64,000 bases of DNA. Origin: Pegoplata infirma (Eukaryota > Arthropoda > Insecta > Diptera > Anthomyiidae). The stretch lies in the NCBI GenBank assembly GCA_963921195.1, contig OY992537.1, positions 16,331,125 to 16,395,124 on the forward strand, written 5' to 3'. The number at the start of each line of letters is the position of its first letter. The first letter of the stretch is position 1. Positions 10,996-21,500 of this stretch are shown one piece after another. A program made the translations under genes and the position numbers. The notes below the pieces were generated by a model. It ran no database searches. It was not told the DNA's origin and saw only the letters and a program-made list of their open reading frames with translations.

Positions 10996-11754
10996 AAAAG
11001 TGATCGTGTTAAAATTAGCGAAAACCTTCAAACAAAAAGTTCTTTTAACAAAAAAAAAATAAATTTCAAACAAAGTTTTTTAAACAATAAATTAAACATA
11101 AAGTGACTCTTACAACATTTAAATAAAAGTTTTAAAGAAAAAAAATTTTGTGAACAATTGAAAACCATTTAAAAAAACAAAAAATTACTGCAAGTGTACG
11201 AACATTTAACAATTACAAAAAGTGTAACAAACATACAGACACAGTGGTTAACAAAAAAAAGATCAAACGATTACAAAAACAATTAAAATTTGTGAACAAT
11301 TTAACAAAAAAGTGAGACCCTAAAATTTGCAAAATTTACCATTGAAGTGACCTTCAAAATTTTGCATAAATTTTGTAGAAAAAAAAAATAACGGAATTAA
11401 ATTCCAAAAAATTTACAAAAAATAGACTCTAAAAATTCTAAACAACAGCAGTAAGCATCAACATCATCATTTTCATCAACACAGCAGCATCACCCACAAC
11501 TCTGCCGACAGCATACAAGCAGAGATCAACACAGCAGTCAAGATCAAAAGCAGCGAAGAAGACTCCACACAAAAAATTACATACACTGACTCATGTAAGT
11601 AGAAATGAGATTTAGTGTGAACAAAAAATAAAAAACCAATAAAGGACAAAAAGTAAAATTTTGCCACTCATCGTAAATTTGATACTCATCAGTTTGCGGA
11701 TTTTTATGTTTGACCCTTTACGAATTATTTTTTGTTACGATTGTTGGAAAATAG

Positions 11755-12300
11755 TAGGGTTGCCATCTCCAAACAATTTAAAACATTTCTGGGGAAAAAT
11801 ATTTGACCCAATTTTGGAAAAATTGGAACTGTTTTCGTAATACCCTCGACCCTTCTTCGAAATTTTGCTAATTTGACTACAGAGTTGCCACATCTACCCG
11901 TTTTTAACAATTTCTTGGGAAATAAACATATAAAGCAAATTTATAGAAAATTCTTAACAACCCTTTATGACCCTTAATATATCTTCGGGATTTTGCTGTT
12001 TTTCAACGTAGAGTTGCCACATCCACACAATTTGGACAAGTTCTGGGGAAGATTAAAATACAAATTTTTGAAAAATTTTACCCAATTTTACCCTTATTAC
12101 GACATCTTGTTTTTGCTGCTGAAAACTCACAGAGCTGCCATTTCATAATTTCCTATCAACTTTCTGGGGACATTTTTTGGATAAGGAAAAATACCTTTTT
12201 ATGAAAGTTACTGACTCCTTGTATCATTTCGAGATAATTTTCACTAGTACGGAAAAATTTGACCCACATCTGCCATAAACTGACACTCTAACTTCTCATT
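11755..12300 (+). repeat. Leader repeats of the LTR element, about 125 bp period
   Basis: GTTGCCA or GCTGCCA occurs at 11759, 11884, 12013 and 12134, with a weaker fifth near 12270. In the first four, CTGGGGA or CTTGGGA begins exactly 30 bases later (11789, 11914, 12043, 12164). The rest of each unit is diverged but shares GACCC words. The repeats end just before the gag start codon. Roles such as a packaging signal, insulator or translation control are possible; the sequence does not decide. Confidence 0.7.
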
Positions 12301-12328
12301 TATCAATTTTCCCGAAAAAATCTACAGA

Positions 12329-15300
12329 ATGTCGTTCGAAAAATTCATGAACCGTACCGACGACATACTTCATTTTGAATCCATCCACGCGGAAACTAAT
12401 TCAGATGACAACATTCATGCTTTTAGAATTTTAAAACAAGAATTAGACACAATGTGGACCCCAATGAGACGCCTTTATGAGGACACTATGGACCAAGAAA
12501 ATCTAGTGGACAAGGACAACAAGGCAGTAGGAAAGGCATATATTAGAGATCGGTATAATATCGCAATGCAAGCATACAAACGGTGTATCGCTTCACTAAA
12601 TGATGAAATTACGACCCTTACTGCCACAGAAGAAAATTTAGAACGCACTACCATAGCTGCAACACAACCACAACAAATTGATAGCGTTTCCTATTTAAGA
12701 TTGCCACCCTGCGACACAGACACATTTTACGGGGATTACAAATTATGGCCTAGCTTTAGGGATTTATTTACCGCGATCTACAGAAATAATCCGAAACTTA
12801 GTAATGTGGAAAAATTATTTCATTTGACACAAAAAACGGGAGGCGAAGCCCGAGACATAATTTCTCATGTCCCGTTAACAAATGACGGATTCACGATTGC
12901 GTGGAAAAATTTATTCGATCGGTACGAGAACACCTGGATGCAAGTCAACGAACAATATAAAATTATTCTCGATTTACCCCAGGTTACAATAGACTCAGGA
13001 GCGTCACTTAAAAAATTACAACGAACAATTAACGATTGTAAAACGACCCTCGCTAGTTTAAATATTGACACCACAACCTGGGAATCATTTCTGATACATA
13101 TTTGTTCACAAAAGCTTCCACGGACCCTCGTTCAAGATTTCGAAGACTCTCGCGAAGATTGCGCCAAAGTTCCAACTTGGAAATCATTCGACAAATTTCT
13201 GACGCACAAATTCAAGACTTTGGAATCCGTCGCAAATATCAAAACCCTAAAGCCACAGTTAGGTCAGCCTGAACCCAATCAGGTTGAGTTATCACAATCC
13301 CGGAAACGCACCCAACCATCTCAAAACAACAACAGTCAACAATTTTCTTCAAATGGTATTCGTAATGAAGTACACTACAGCTGCCAACTTTGCACAGAGA
13401 ACCATTCATTACGTTTTTGCCCCAAATTTTTAGAACACAACGTAAATGACAGAATTCACGTTGTTCAAGCAACCAACTCATGTTTTAACTGCCTTTTTAC
13501 AAATCACGGCGTCAAGGATTGCAAAAGCAAATTTAATTGTCGACTCTGCAACCAAAGACACAACACTTTGTTGCATAAGGGACCCAATACCCAGTCTTCA
13601 AATTCAATTCAGGAAAGTGCTGAAGTACGCCCAAGTACAAGTGCTGCAGCGCAGACCCATTTAATACAGTCCACTCCAAATCAAGCAATTCCCAACTTCA
13701 CCTCCTTGACACTATTTCAAAAAAAGCAGTTACCAATGACCCAGAATGAACGAGAAACATTATTATTCACAGCAATGGTACAAATTGAAAATAATGGACA
13801 GCGATTCGAGGCAAGAGCTATCATCGACCCTGGATCCCAGTCAACGTTTATTTCTGATAAATTACAAAATCGTTTGAAACTACCCACAAAACAACAAGTA
13901 GTACACATATCAGGCTTGAGTCAAACTTTACAAGAAACCTCTACGCAAACATGCTCTTTTACTCTCTGCTCCCGGGTAGACCCTACTTTTAAATTAGACG
14001 TTTGGGCCCCAGTGCTAAAGACCCTTCCTTCTAGTTTACCACCACAACAACTCAACACCAGCCTCTTCAATAAAGTTGCAGATTTAACTCTAGCTGACCC
14101 ACAATTTTCTGAAGGCCGTTCAATTGATTTACTCATTGGCCTGGACATAGGCCCCTCGATTTATTGCAAGATGACCCCTATGCGATCGATTGGATCACTA
14201 TTGGCGCAGAAAACTATATTTGGCTGGATTGTTGGTGGGCCCATTCTACGAGCTGATACACGCTTTTTGGGGGCGGAGAAAATCTCGAAACCGATTTCGA
14301 GATCAGAGGTAACCCCTACAAAAAACATCTTACATTTTACAAACGAAAATAACATACTTACCCAACTCAACAAAAATGAATCTACAACAATCACAACATC
14401 AACTTCTACACCCAATTACAAACATTTTACAAACAAATCTACAAAAACATCAAAACAACTTACAACTTACTCAAACCTAATCACAACAAAACTTACTCAA
14501 CATAAATCAACAAAAAATTTACAACTTGATTCTTCAAGTAATCGTCAACCCAAAACAAACAGCGTCAGCCACGAAAGTCAAAAATCAGATTCACATAAAT
14601 CTGAAACCCAATTGACTCAACTTCAAAAATTTCCTGGATTTTATTCGAACAAATGGACCCGTAATGACCCAAGCGTTTTCCAGAAGTCTACAATTGAGAA
14701 AATGTTGACAAAAAATCAACAGAAATCTTCAAAGGGCTCAAAAATATCTAATTCTGCTGGAATTCAAAAATCTTTACAAAAAGTTGGGACTCAAAACGGG
14801 TACTCTATAAATTTACACAACACCAGCAAATTCAGGCGAAAATATTCAAAAACCTCATCACGCAACATGAAACAAATTGGATCACATTTTGCAGCATTTC
14901 CGAAAAATCGATGGCCACTACAAAATTCCCCAGCAATAAATGATTTTAAATCTGCGATTTTTAAAAAATCTTTTACCTATTTTCATTTATTTATTGGAGC
15001 ATTGATCATTATGGCATTCAAATATTTTATTTTGCACCCTATCACATCAAAATCAACTCGTTTCATCATGGAATCTTCCCATCGAATTTTACAACAATTT
15101 GGAAATCTACTTATGCCCCGACCCTATTTCTTCGCTAGTGATGACCATTCTGACTCTGACCCATTGACCCTTCGACTTATTCTGCATGGTGCTTCATCAA
15201 GGATTATAGCTGGACCAGATCTGAAACAACATCATCTGACCCTAGCCAACTGCTGGAAAATTTTCAAATTCATCAGCAATTTATTTTACCGAAAAAGAAA

Positions 15301-15646
15301 ATTTCAACATCAGAAACCCTACAAGCAGAAACATCAACAACAACAATTTAAAGTCGATGGATTAATGCCGTACCCTACAACAAATCAGAAGACCACAAAT
15401 GCCGACACAATTTTTGAAGTCACGGTGAATTCATTTGCAACAAACACCGCATCAAAATTGCATATTTTCAACTTCTTATATATTGAACATGTTAACCCTT
15501 TATTTTGTTCTATATTTCTAGTTGACTCTTCCACAGAATCAATATCACCAAGCCATAACTGGAATCTACAACCCCCGGCTACAAGTCTTATGGTAAATCA
15601 CACCGACTCATGGGGGGGAGAATGTTTAGAGATGGCTCTAAACTAA
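12329..15646 (+). CDS. Bel/Pao Gag-protease polyprotein with an unusual C-terminal half
   Basis: This 1,105-codon frame starts at the first good ATG after the leader repeats. Residues about 125-290 match the Gag region of Bel/Pao elements (the family known as DUF1759; YGDYKLWPSFRDLF, HVPLTNDGFTIAWKNLFDRY). Cys/His clusters at about 352-420 (CQLC...HSLRFC, CFNC..TNHGVKDC, CRLCNQRHNTLLH) are zinc knuckles. IIDPGSQSTFI at about 498 carries the aspartic protease signature (DUF1758 type), and the domain ends near FGWIVGGPI at about 631. The polymerase should begin about there but is absent. Instead the frame continues for about 470 residues: a Thr/Asn/Lys/Gln-rich stretch, a hydrophobic segment at about 882-905 (FHLFIGALIIMAFKYFIL) that could span a membrane, and a basic Gln/His-rich tail. 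The stop lies inside the right LTR. Confidence 0.9.
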   Translation: MSFEKFMNRTDDILHFESIHAETNSDDNIHAFRILKQELDTMWTPMRRLYEDTMDQENLVDKDNKAVGKAYIRDRYNIAMQAYKRCIASLNDEITTLTATEENLERTTIAATQPQQIDSVSYLRLPPCDTDTFYGDYKLWPSFRDLFTAIYRNNPKLSNVEKLFHLTQKTGGEARDIISHVPLTNDGFTIAWKNLFDRYENTWMQVNEQYKIILDLPQVTIDSGASLKKLQRTINDCKTTLASLNIDTTTWESFLIHICSQKLPRTLVQDFEDSREDCAKVPTWKSFDKFLTHKFKTLESVANIKTLKPQLGQPEPNQVELSQSRKRTQPSQNNNSQQFSSNGIRNEVHYSCQLCTENHSLRFCPKFLEHNVNDRIHVVQATNSCFNCLFTNHGVKDCKSKFNCRLCNQRHNTLLHKGPNTQSSNSIQESAEVRPSTSAAAQTHLIQSTPNQAIPNFTSLTLFQKKQLPMTQNERETLLFTAMVQIENNGQRFEARAIIDPGSQSTFISDKLQNRLKLPTKQQVVHISGLSQTLQETSTQTCSFTLCSRVDPTFKLDVWAPVLKTLPSSLPPQQLNTSLFNKVADLTLADPQFSEGRSIDLLIGLDIGPSIYCKMTPMRSIGSLLAQKTIFGWIVGGPILRADTRFLGAEKISKPISRSEVTPTKNILHFTNENNILTQLNKNESTTITTSTSTPNYKHFTNKSTKTSKQLTTYSNLITTKLTQHKSTKNLQLDSSSNRQPKTNSVSHESQKSDSHKSETQLTQLQKFPGFYSNKWTRNDPSVFQKSTIEKMLTKNQQKSSKGSKISNSAGIQKSLQKVGTQNGYSINLHNTSKFRRKYSKTSSRNMKQIGSHFAAFPKNRWPLQNSPAINDFKSAIFKKSFTYFHLFIGALIIMAFKYFILHPITSKSTRFIMESSHRILQQFGNLLMPRPYFFASDDHSDSDPLTLRLILHGASSRIIAGPDLKQHHLTLANCWKIFKFISNLFYRKRKFQHQKPYKQKHQQQQFKVDGLMPYPTTNQKTTNADTIFEVTVNSFATNTASKLHIFNFLYIEHVNPLFCSIFLVDSSTESISPSHNWNLQPPATSLMVNHTDSWGGECLEMALN
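15611..15622 (+). promoter_or_regulatory. Polypurine tract
   Basis: TGGGGGGGAGAA directly precedes the right LTR, where plus-strand priming is expected. It is also translated as part of the polyprotein frame (WGGEC). Confidence 0.85.
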
Positions 15647-16065
15647 TGACCCGCACTGTGCCCTTATGCAATTGACACCCACTGTACTAAACAACGGTAC
15701 AGCATAATGACTCTCACATTGGAATGTGCTATTGTTATTGTTGCTTATTGAACATGCAAATTGATATAAGCATCAATACTCAATTCAAAAGTAACAACGA
15801 ACACTCAAGTTTGTGACGTGAAGAAAAGAAGTACCAACGAAGAACAAAATCTACAAACAACAACAAACAAAGAATTTAACATACAAAACATACAGTGAAA
15901 CAAATAAAACATAAACCATTGTACTTACATTAAATAAAATTACAATTAACTACAAAACATTTACATTACAAAATACATTTAAATAAAACCAAATCCAAAA
16001 CTAAAAATATAAAGTGTTTTAATTTTATTGGACCCAAAAGGAACTTAAAGGTTTGTCCCTAAACA
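15623..16065 (+). repeat. Right LTR (443 bp)
   Basis: It has the same length, ends and sequence as the left LTR; I found no difference on direct reading. Confidence 0.95.
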
Positions 16066-16245
16066 CGTTGTCATTATTCCCACAAATCTGGGAATTATGT
16101 CCATTTTTTATTGCGATAATGTCCAAATTATTTTCGGTCATAGTCCGCACTACTTTTATGGGGAATATGACCGAATTAATTTCGGTCATAATCTCCATAA
16201 CGGAAATTGGGATTATGTCCGTGGGGATTATGTCATGCCATCATA
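16066..16245 (+). repeat. Minisatellite based on GGTCATAATCCC, right part
   Basis: This begins with the CGTTG duplication and resumes the GGGATTATG/GGTCATA array that was interrupted at 10532. Confidence 0.65.
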
Positions 16246-16931
16246 GTTGCCATCACAAAAGAGGAATGAAGTATCTGGTCACTCAAGCGTTCCTAAAAAA
16301 AATATAATGAATAAATAATTCTTCGTTGGATTCCTTGTGTCAATTGTGGATTTTAAGAGCACGAGAAAGTATTTACAAATGACTTAGGATATTTGTGGCC
16401 AATCGTGGGTTTTTAAAGAATGATGAAGTAAGTCATCACAGAAGATTGTGAAATTCAGAAGAATTAAATGTCACTTAAAGAACTAAAAAGTAATTACGTC
16501 ATGGGTCGGCCTTTAAGGGAGATTTCTATCAACCATGGGGTTCTAAACAGCGCCAAAGTAATACCAGATGACTAAGAAAATATCCGATCTTATATCTAAG
16601 GATTTCTTAGAACGACATTAAGGCAGACTTCGTTCAATCGTTGTCCAAAGAAGTACAAAGTCGTAATGGTATGAGAAAGTCTTTGGTCAATCATAAGTTA
16701 GTGAAAAATATCTGAGGATTTCTGAGAACATCTTAGGTCAACTATGGGATTTCAAAAGTTCTTCAAATTCACCCTAGTAGTTTTCTGGCAATTGTGGGTT
16801 TAAGAGAATGTCTAGGTCTTTACAGATAACTGCGGTAGTTTAATTTGAAAGTTCTAAAATGTCATCACTAGTTCTAAAAACAATTATAATATATATTTCA
16901 TTATCTCTTGAAGCGAATAATTTCTATATAC
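16246..16931. repeat. Degenerate AATCGTGGG-type repeat in intron 3
   Basis: Phrases such as 'caatcgtgggtttttaaaga' recur with much divergence up to the exon 3 donor. No gene or structured RNA is apparent. Confidence 0.45.
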
Positions 16932-18096
16932 CTTTTATAGCTTGTTCTTTCCATATCTTCTTATTGTCCGTTAAACATGAAATCCAAGGCTTTCGTATAG
17001 TAAACTTTTGTTTAAATGTCGCCGCAGCCGAACTACTACCACTTCCCACGGATCCCGCACTTTGCGGTACAGCTGGCTTATCATCTGCCGACTTATTTTC
17101 ATTATTCTCATCAATAGCCTCGCATGTAGTCGAACGATTTCGTAAAGAATTTTTAGCACTACCCGGTGAACCATCAACAGGAACATCACCAGCATCTATA
17201 CTGGCATTAACATTTTTACACATTGGTGCTATCGGTGCCAAAACATGTTCCAACATATCAGCCATTACCGACATACTGGGATCCACAATAAAATCAATAA
17301 AACCAATTTGTGATTCAGCTACTAGAGTATTATTACGATCACATAGAGGACTAAACGGTAGTCCCAACTCACGTTCAAGATCACCTTGACGGAAAAATTC
17401 TTCGAGCAGTAACATCGTCCAGCGATGATGAAGATTCCAACGTTTGGCAGGATGTGATATATCACAACAATGTAAGACCAAAGCTAAAGCTTTGGATTTA
17501 TCAACTGTAGCCTCGTTAAGGGTTAAAAGATTTTTCATATTTTTCAATTGTTGGAAATGGAAAGACATGTCAGTCGATAGCACCATGTCTATGACCAGGG
17601 TTCTCAATTCACGATATTCTTCCCGTGACAGATGTGACAATACATTACAGTCATCGTCTTTGAGCAAACGGAAGGCGGCACTTATATGATGATTTTCCAA
17701 AACAGCACGATCATTGTAGAGCAGAGCCGTTTCAGAACCAGACATAACATGAAAATTGTTAGTGGTGCCAGTATGTTCAAAATCATGTATTAGAGCTGCC
17801 AAAATGGTGGCATATATCTCCAAGTCTGTTAGCCAGTTCATAAGACCAGTTTGGCACAACATATGATGTACGGTTTGTGTGACATCAGCCGCATGTAAAT
17901 TATTATGATATGGATTACGATAACGACAATAGCCCTCCTCAATGCGATTGAGAAAAGTTTCCAAGGTAGCGGGTGCAATTTTAAATTTATGTATAATGCC
18001 ATAACGATTGAGCAAATCATAACCAATATATTTGACAGGTTGACCATTGGCAGCTTCTGCCAAGGCAAAAACATCAAAACACCAGTCATCTAAAGT
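16932..18096 (-). CDS. Pde1c: Pde1c exon 3: PDE1 catalytic domain
   Basis: This 1,165 nt exon encodes the whole catalytic domain of a Ca2+/calmodulin-dependent 3',5'-cyclic nucleotide phosphodiesterase, which hydrolyses cAMP and/or cGMP. Numbering the assembled protein, HNNLH is at about 181-185, HDFEHTGTTNNF starts at about 221 and HCCDISHP at about 325; these supply the metal ligands H185, H221, D222 and D328 and the catalytic histidine H181. SQIGFIDFI holds the purine-binding glutamine at about 379. After the domain comes a Ser/Asn/Asp-rich linker and a basic end (KFTIRKPWISCLTDNKKIWK). The acceptor (TCTCTTTTCAG) ends at 18097 and the frame joins exon 2 in phase 0 (K|TLDDW). The donor is AAAG|GTATAT. 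All catalytic residues are present. Confidence 0.95.
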
Positions 18097-18350
18097 CTGA
18101 AAAGAGATTGAGAAATTAATGAAAGTTTTTTTTTCTACTTAATACAAGGGAAGATATACAAAGGATTACATATGGATTTTAAGAACCTTCTAATTTAACA
18201 AAAAAGAAAATAGTTTCACAAAACTCTTTATTCAATTAACCATTTCAGGCGCAGAAAACTTGACATTATAATACATAGGTTTCTAGATGGATTTAGTTCT
18301 AGAGAACTCTGGTACAAATTCTAACACAAATGAAGTAACCACAAGATACA

Positions 18351-18990
18351 TTGGATTTAGTGCTAACAGAAGGTTATAGATGTCAAATTTGCGTGGAGCT
18401 CAGAGACATTCCATGGAATTGCAAAGCCGATGAGCTTGCAAGATTGGGAACTACCTTACAGGTTCCAACACAATTGGAATGTGTTGATATGCCTCTAGAA
18501 ACTTGCAAGCTAAATCTACGGCTTTGTTCCGCGACGGAGACTTATCAAAGATGGGCAAATGAATTGACGTGTGAGACAACACGACAGATTTAGCCTTCTC
18601 TTAATCAGAAGCACACAAGTGAGCTGATATCGCTTCCAAGAGGAGAGATTTCGACAGTGGTTGCTGTAATTATCGGACACTGTCTTATAGGGAAGCACGC
18701 AGAGCGGTTAAATGTGCTGTCAAATGACTTTTGTCGGAGTCGTATGGATGAAGAGGAGTTGAAAACTATCGAACACTTCATCTGCCATTGCCCGACACTT
18801 TCTGGTGAGAGACTTGCTTCAATGAGATCTAGGGAGCTGCACGATCTTTCTGTTTTGCCAGATGTAAAAATTCAATATCTTAGGAGTTTCATAAGAAGCT
18901 CAAATTGGATTAACGGCAGGGACCAGTAGGGAAACCTATAACGGTCCCGTGGTATCACAATGAACCACAGAGTCTACGTAACCTAACCTA
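18351..18990 (+). pseudogene. LINE RNase H / C-terminal remnant
   Basis: The plus strand reads DIPWNCKADELARLGTTLQ (end of RNase H), then RLCSATETYQRWANELTCET, a TAG stop at 18591-18593 in place of an expected Trp, and on in the same frame through GHCLIGKHAERLNVLSNDFC, ELKTIEHFICHCPTLSGERL and SFIRSSNWINGR to a stop at 18929. The 3' tail ends in CTACGTAACCTAACCTA, a short repeated end of the sort seen on some RNase H-bearing LINEs. It is 5'-truncated. Apart from the single stop this part is well preserved. The clade (I/LOA/R1 group) is inferred from the RNase H and Cys-His motifs. Confidence 0.8.
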
Positions 18991-20899
18991 TGGAGCTAAC
19001 TGGAGGCTTTATTAACTTGGAGATAACTGGATATTGTGTAAGTCATCACTTAATATATGAATCACAGTTTCAGAAATTCTTTCTAAGTTGCGGGTTAAAA
19101 GAATAAAAGTCTCAGATAGTCGTAGCTCCTTCATAGTCGTGGATTTCTTAAGAAATCGAATTTGTGACAGTCAGCTATCAGTGATGGGTTTCTTAAGGGT
19201 TTACATTTTTGAGATTGAATGCAGTCGTGATCTTGTAAAAGATCAGAAAATTGAAATTCTTCTTATAATCGGGGCTTTTCAACGTTTCCAAGTCTAAAGA
19301 ATATATTAGTCACCTCGAGAATTTTTTCCTAGTTTAACCCAGCTTCTTGAAATGATAAATATTGGCTTTCTTATTAAAGTCTAAAAGATATATTGATCAT
19401 CCGAAGATTTTCAAACTAAAGGATTTGTCTAAAACCAAGGTCTGTGACATAGGCATCTAAAGAAATCGAAGTCTGCAAGAAACATCTGTTAATCATATGA
19501 GATTGTAATTCAATAATAGGACGTGAAAGGGCAAAGGTCTGAAAAATTTATGTATTAATCGTTGGTCTCTAAATTAGTCGAAGTGTGAAAACGATCATTA
19601 AAGAAGTGTTGTTTTTACTCAAAGAATCTAAATCTAAATAATCGTCCATAATTTGGGTAGGAATAGGACTAAAGTCTGAAGAAGTTGTCAATCAATTGTT
19701 GGTTTAACAATGAACTAAATTCCAAAAAAGTAATCCATCAACTAAAGTCTTAAGAAGTAATCGATCGATCGCGGGCTTTTGAACTAACGAAAGCTTGGAA
19801 AGGAGGAAATTTCCACAGTGATTCCTTGAGGAAATGTCTTCAGGTTCTGACAAATCATAGGTAATCCTTGATGACATGTCCTAACATTGTCAGCACTGAA
19901 TGTTTGCTTTAAGAGTGTGGACAATTTCTCTAAGACGTCTAAAAGGAAATGTCTTCAAAATAGCAGTATATTAAATTAGAATTTTAAATCTGGGCAGCTC
20001 TTCAATTTCCAAGAAAAAGATGGCAATATTATCGACTTATTAAAAATAAAATCAAAATCTAACAATAGAATAAAAGTAATAAATAGACAAACAATTTTCA
20101 AAATAAAGTTTGGAACAAGTAGTTAGGTGTGGGACTAATAAACTGGAGGTTCCAGGTGCAATTCCAGTTTTTCTAAATATGAGAAAGATAATTTATAAAG
20201 GAAAATGGATAAAAGTATAAACTAAAGGAAATACGAAATTTTTTTGTATTTTCGCATGACCTTGTCCTTGACCTTGACCATGTCCCCAGAAGGTCCGCCC
20301 TGACCACTGCTGACATTTTGAAAATTTGTATGATACTATCCTCAACCCAATACATAGAGATGTCTTGTGGATGTCAGCAGTGACTCTGACATGTCACTGC
20401 TCCGTCACTGAGGATAGCTCGACGACGTTGCCAACTGGGATTTTCATCATGATAAAAAAAGTCATCATACAATAATAAGTTTCCAGGGAATTATTCTTTT
20501 CTGATTCTAAATTTTGAGAAATCTTTTCTATCATTCATCATTCTATTTTATCAACACGATAATAATTCTTAAGAGGTCATTCATCAATCGGTGTTGCTTT
20601 TAACAATCATTCATCATTTAATTATGGAATTCTAGAGAAACTCATGTTTGAAAAAGTCATCATGAGATTGTGGGTTTTTTAACACTGAAGCCAGGTATTT
20701 TGGCCAAGTAACTTCCTGCAAAAGGGCCATTGAAAAATGATGGGGCTTAGAGCCCTAGAGTAGTTCAATAGATTTATAAAGTAGTGATGCATCTAAATCG
20801 GCTGTATGAAATCATAAGATTGGCTCGAAGATTGCCAGAGCATTGCAGTGCTCTGGCAAGGCAGAGATGCAGCCAATAAAGGAAGTGGCTGACGGGTAA
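18991..20899. repeat. Degenerate repeat in intron 2
   Basis: Short phrases such as 'agtctgaagaagt', 'atcgtgggtttt' and 'tcttaagaagtaatcgatc' recur throughout. Around 20255-20405 a local region has repeated words CCTTGACC and TGTCAG/CTGACA. No gene is recognised. Confidence 0.4.
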
Positions 20900-20914
20900 A
20901 GATGTAATGTCTTG

Positions 20915-21290
20915 TCTACAACCGCATGCAACATTTCTTCTAACAGTCAATCTACGTCCAAGTTCGTTGAGTCAATGTCCTTGAAAACAAGATCTGCCCT
21001 TAACTTCCGCACGTCATTAAATGAAATGATTAAGCAGTTTGGCAAAAAACTTATATGGGTCCCAGGGTACAGGACAATTGAGGGAATTGCAAAGCTGAAT
21101 TTGAATGACAAAGAAATCTACGGCTTTGTTTCGTGGGGGAGGCTACGCGAAACAAAGCCGTTTCGCGTATGTGAAGGAGTTGAAAACTATCAAACAACTT
21201 ATCTGCCATTGCCCTTTCTGTCAAAAACATGATTCATTGGGATCTATGAAGGCGCATGATCTTGATATATCTTTCCAGGACCCCATAAAG
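20915..21290 (+). pseudogene. LINE RNase H remnant, internally deleted
   Basis: The plus strand reads SKFVESMSLKTRSALNFRTS and GKKLIWVPGYRTIEGIAK, an RNase H end, and then, in another frame, FAYVKELKTIKQLICHCPFC, the Cys-His motif of the same LINE family as at 18351. The sequence between is deleted. At the junction a short inverted repeat (CGGCTTTGTTTCG ... CGAAACAAAGCCG, 21120-21153) suggests how the deletion or rearrangement formed. Confidence 0.7.
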
Positions 21291-21299
21291 TGTATATGT

Positions 21300-21500
21300 T
21301 ATTCTTCAGTGATCGATTCTAAGCTATTTCCGTCTGTCTGTCTGTTGAAATGGCGATCACGGCCAAAGTATTACACGGATATGACTGAAACTTAACATAT
21401 GCACTTGATGTTGCTTCAAAAAGTTTGGTATTGCATTTGAGCAATATCGGTTAAGGGGTTCAAAACTTAGAAACGAAAATGTAGGGGGAACTCGAAAATT
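21300..21500. repeat. Fragment of a common fly dispersed repeat
   Basis: The words CCGTCTGTCTGTCTGTTGAAA and CGATCACGGCCAAAGTATT recur near 48670-48720. Similar words are abundant in fly genomic repeats; this is a short fragment without clear ends. Confidence 0.4.

Larger units (their letters stand above)
10533..16065 (+). mobile_element. Non-autonomous Bel/Pao-type LTR retrotransposon, recently inserted
   Basis: The element is 5,533 bp with two 443 bp LTRs, a primer binding site, a leader, one long gag-protease frame and a purine tract. Read side by side, the LTRs show no difference, which implies a very recent insertion. The single frame has Gag, zinc-knuckle and aspartic protease regions of the Bel/Pao kind but no reverse transcriptase, RNase H or integrase. 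Mobilisation must therefore have relied on enzymes from another element. It lies in intron 3 of Pde1c in the opposite orientation to the gene. Confidence 0.9.
5678..16931 (-). other. Pde1c: Pde1c intron 3 (11,254 bp)
   Basis: The donor AAAG|GTATAT lies at 16931 and the acceptor ends at 5678 on the minus strand. The intron contains a LINE remnant split by a hAT-like foldback, long stretches of degenerate AATCGTGGG-type repeat, two minisatellites and a complete Bel/Pao-type element inserted in the opposite (plus) orientation. Confidence 0.7.

Noticed and set aside
12329..15646. Full retroviral-type Pol or Env in the LTR element
   Set aside because: No reverse transcriptase, RNase H or integrase motif is present, and the hydrophobic segment alone is not enough to call an envelope protein.
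16859..17389. 176-codon plus-strand frame
   Set aside because: It is the antisense shadow of the Pde1c catalytic exon, which has clear motifs on the minus strand.
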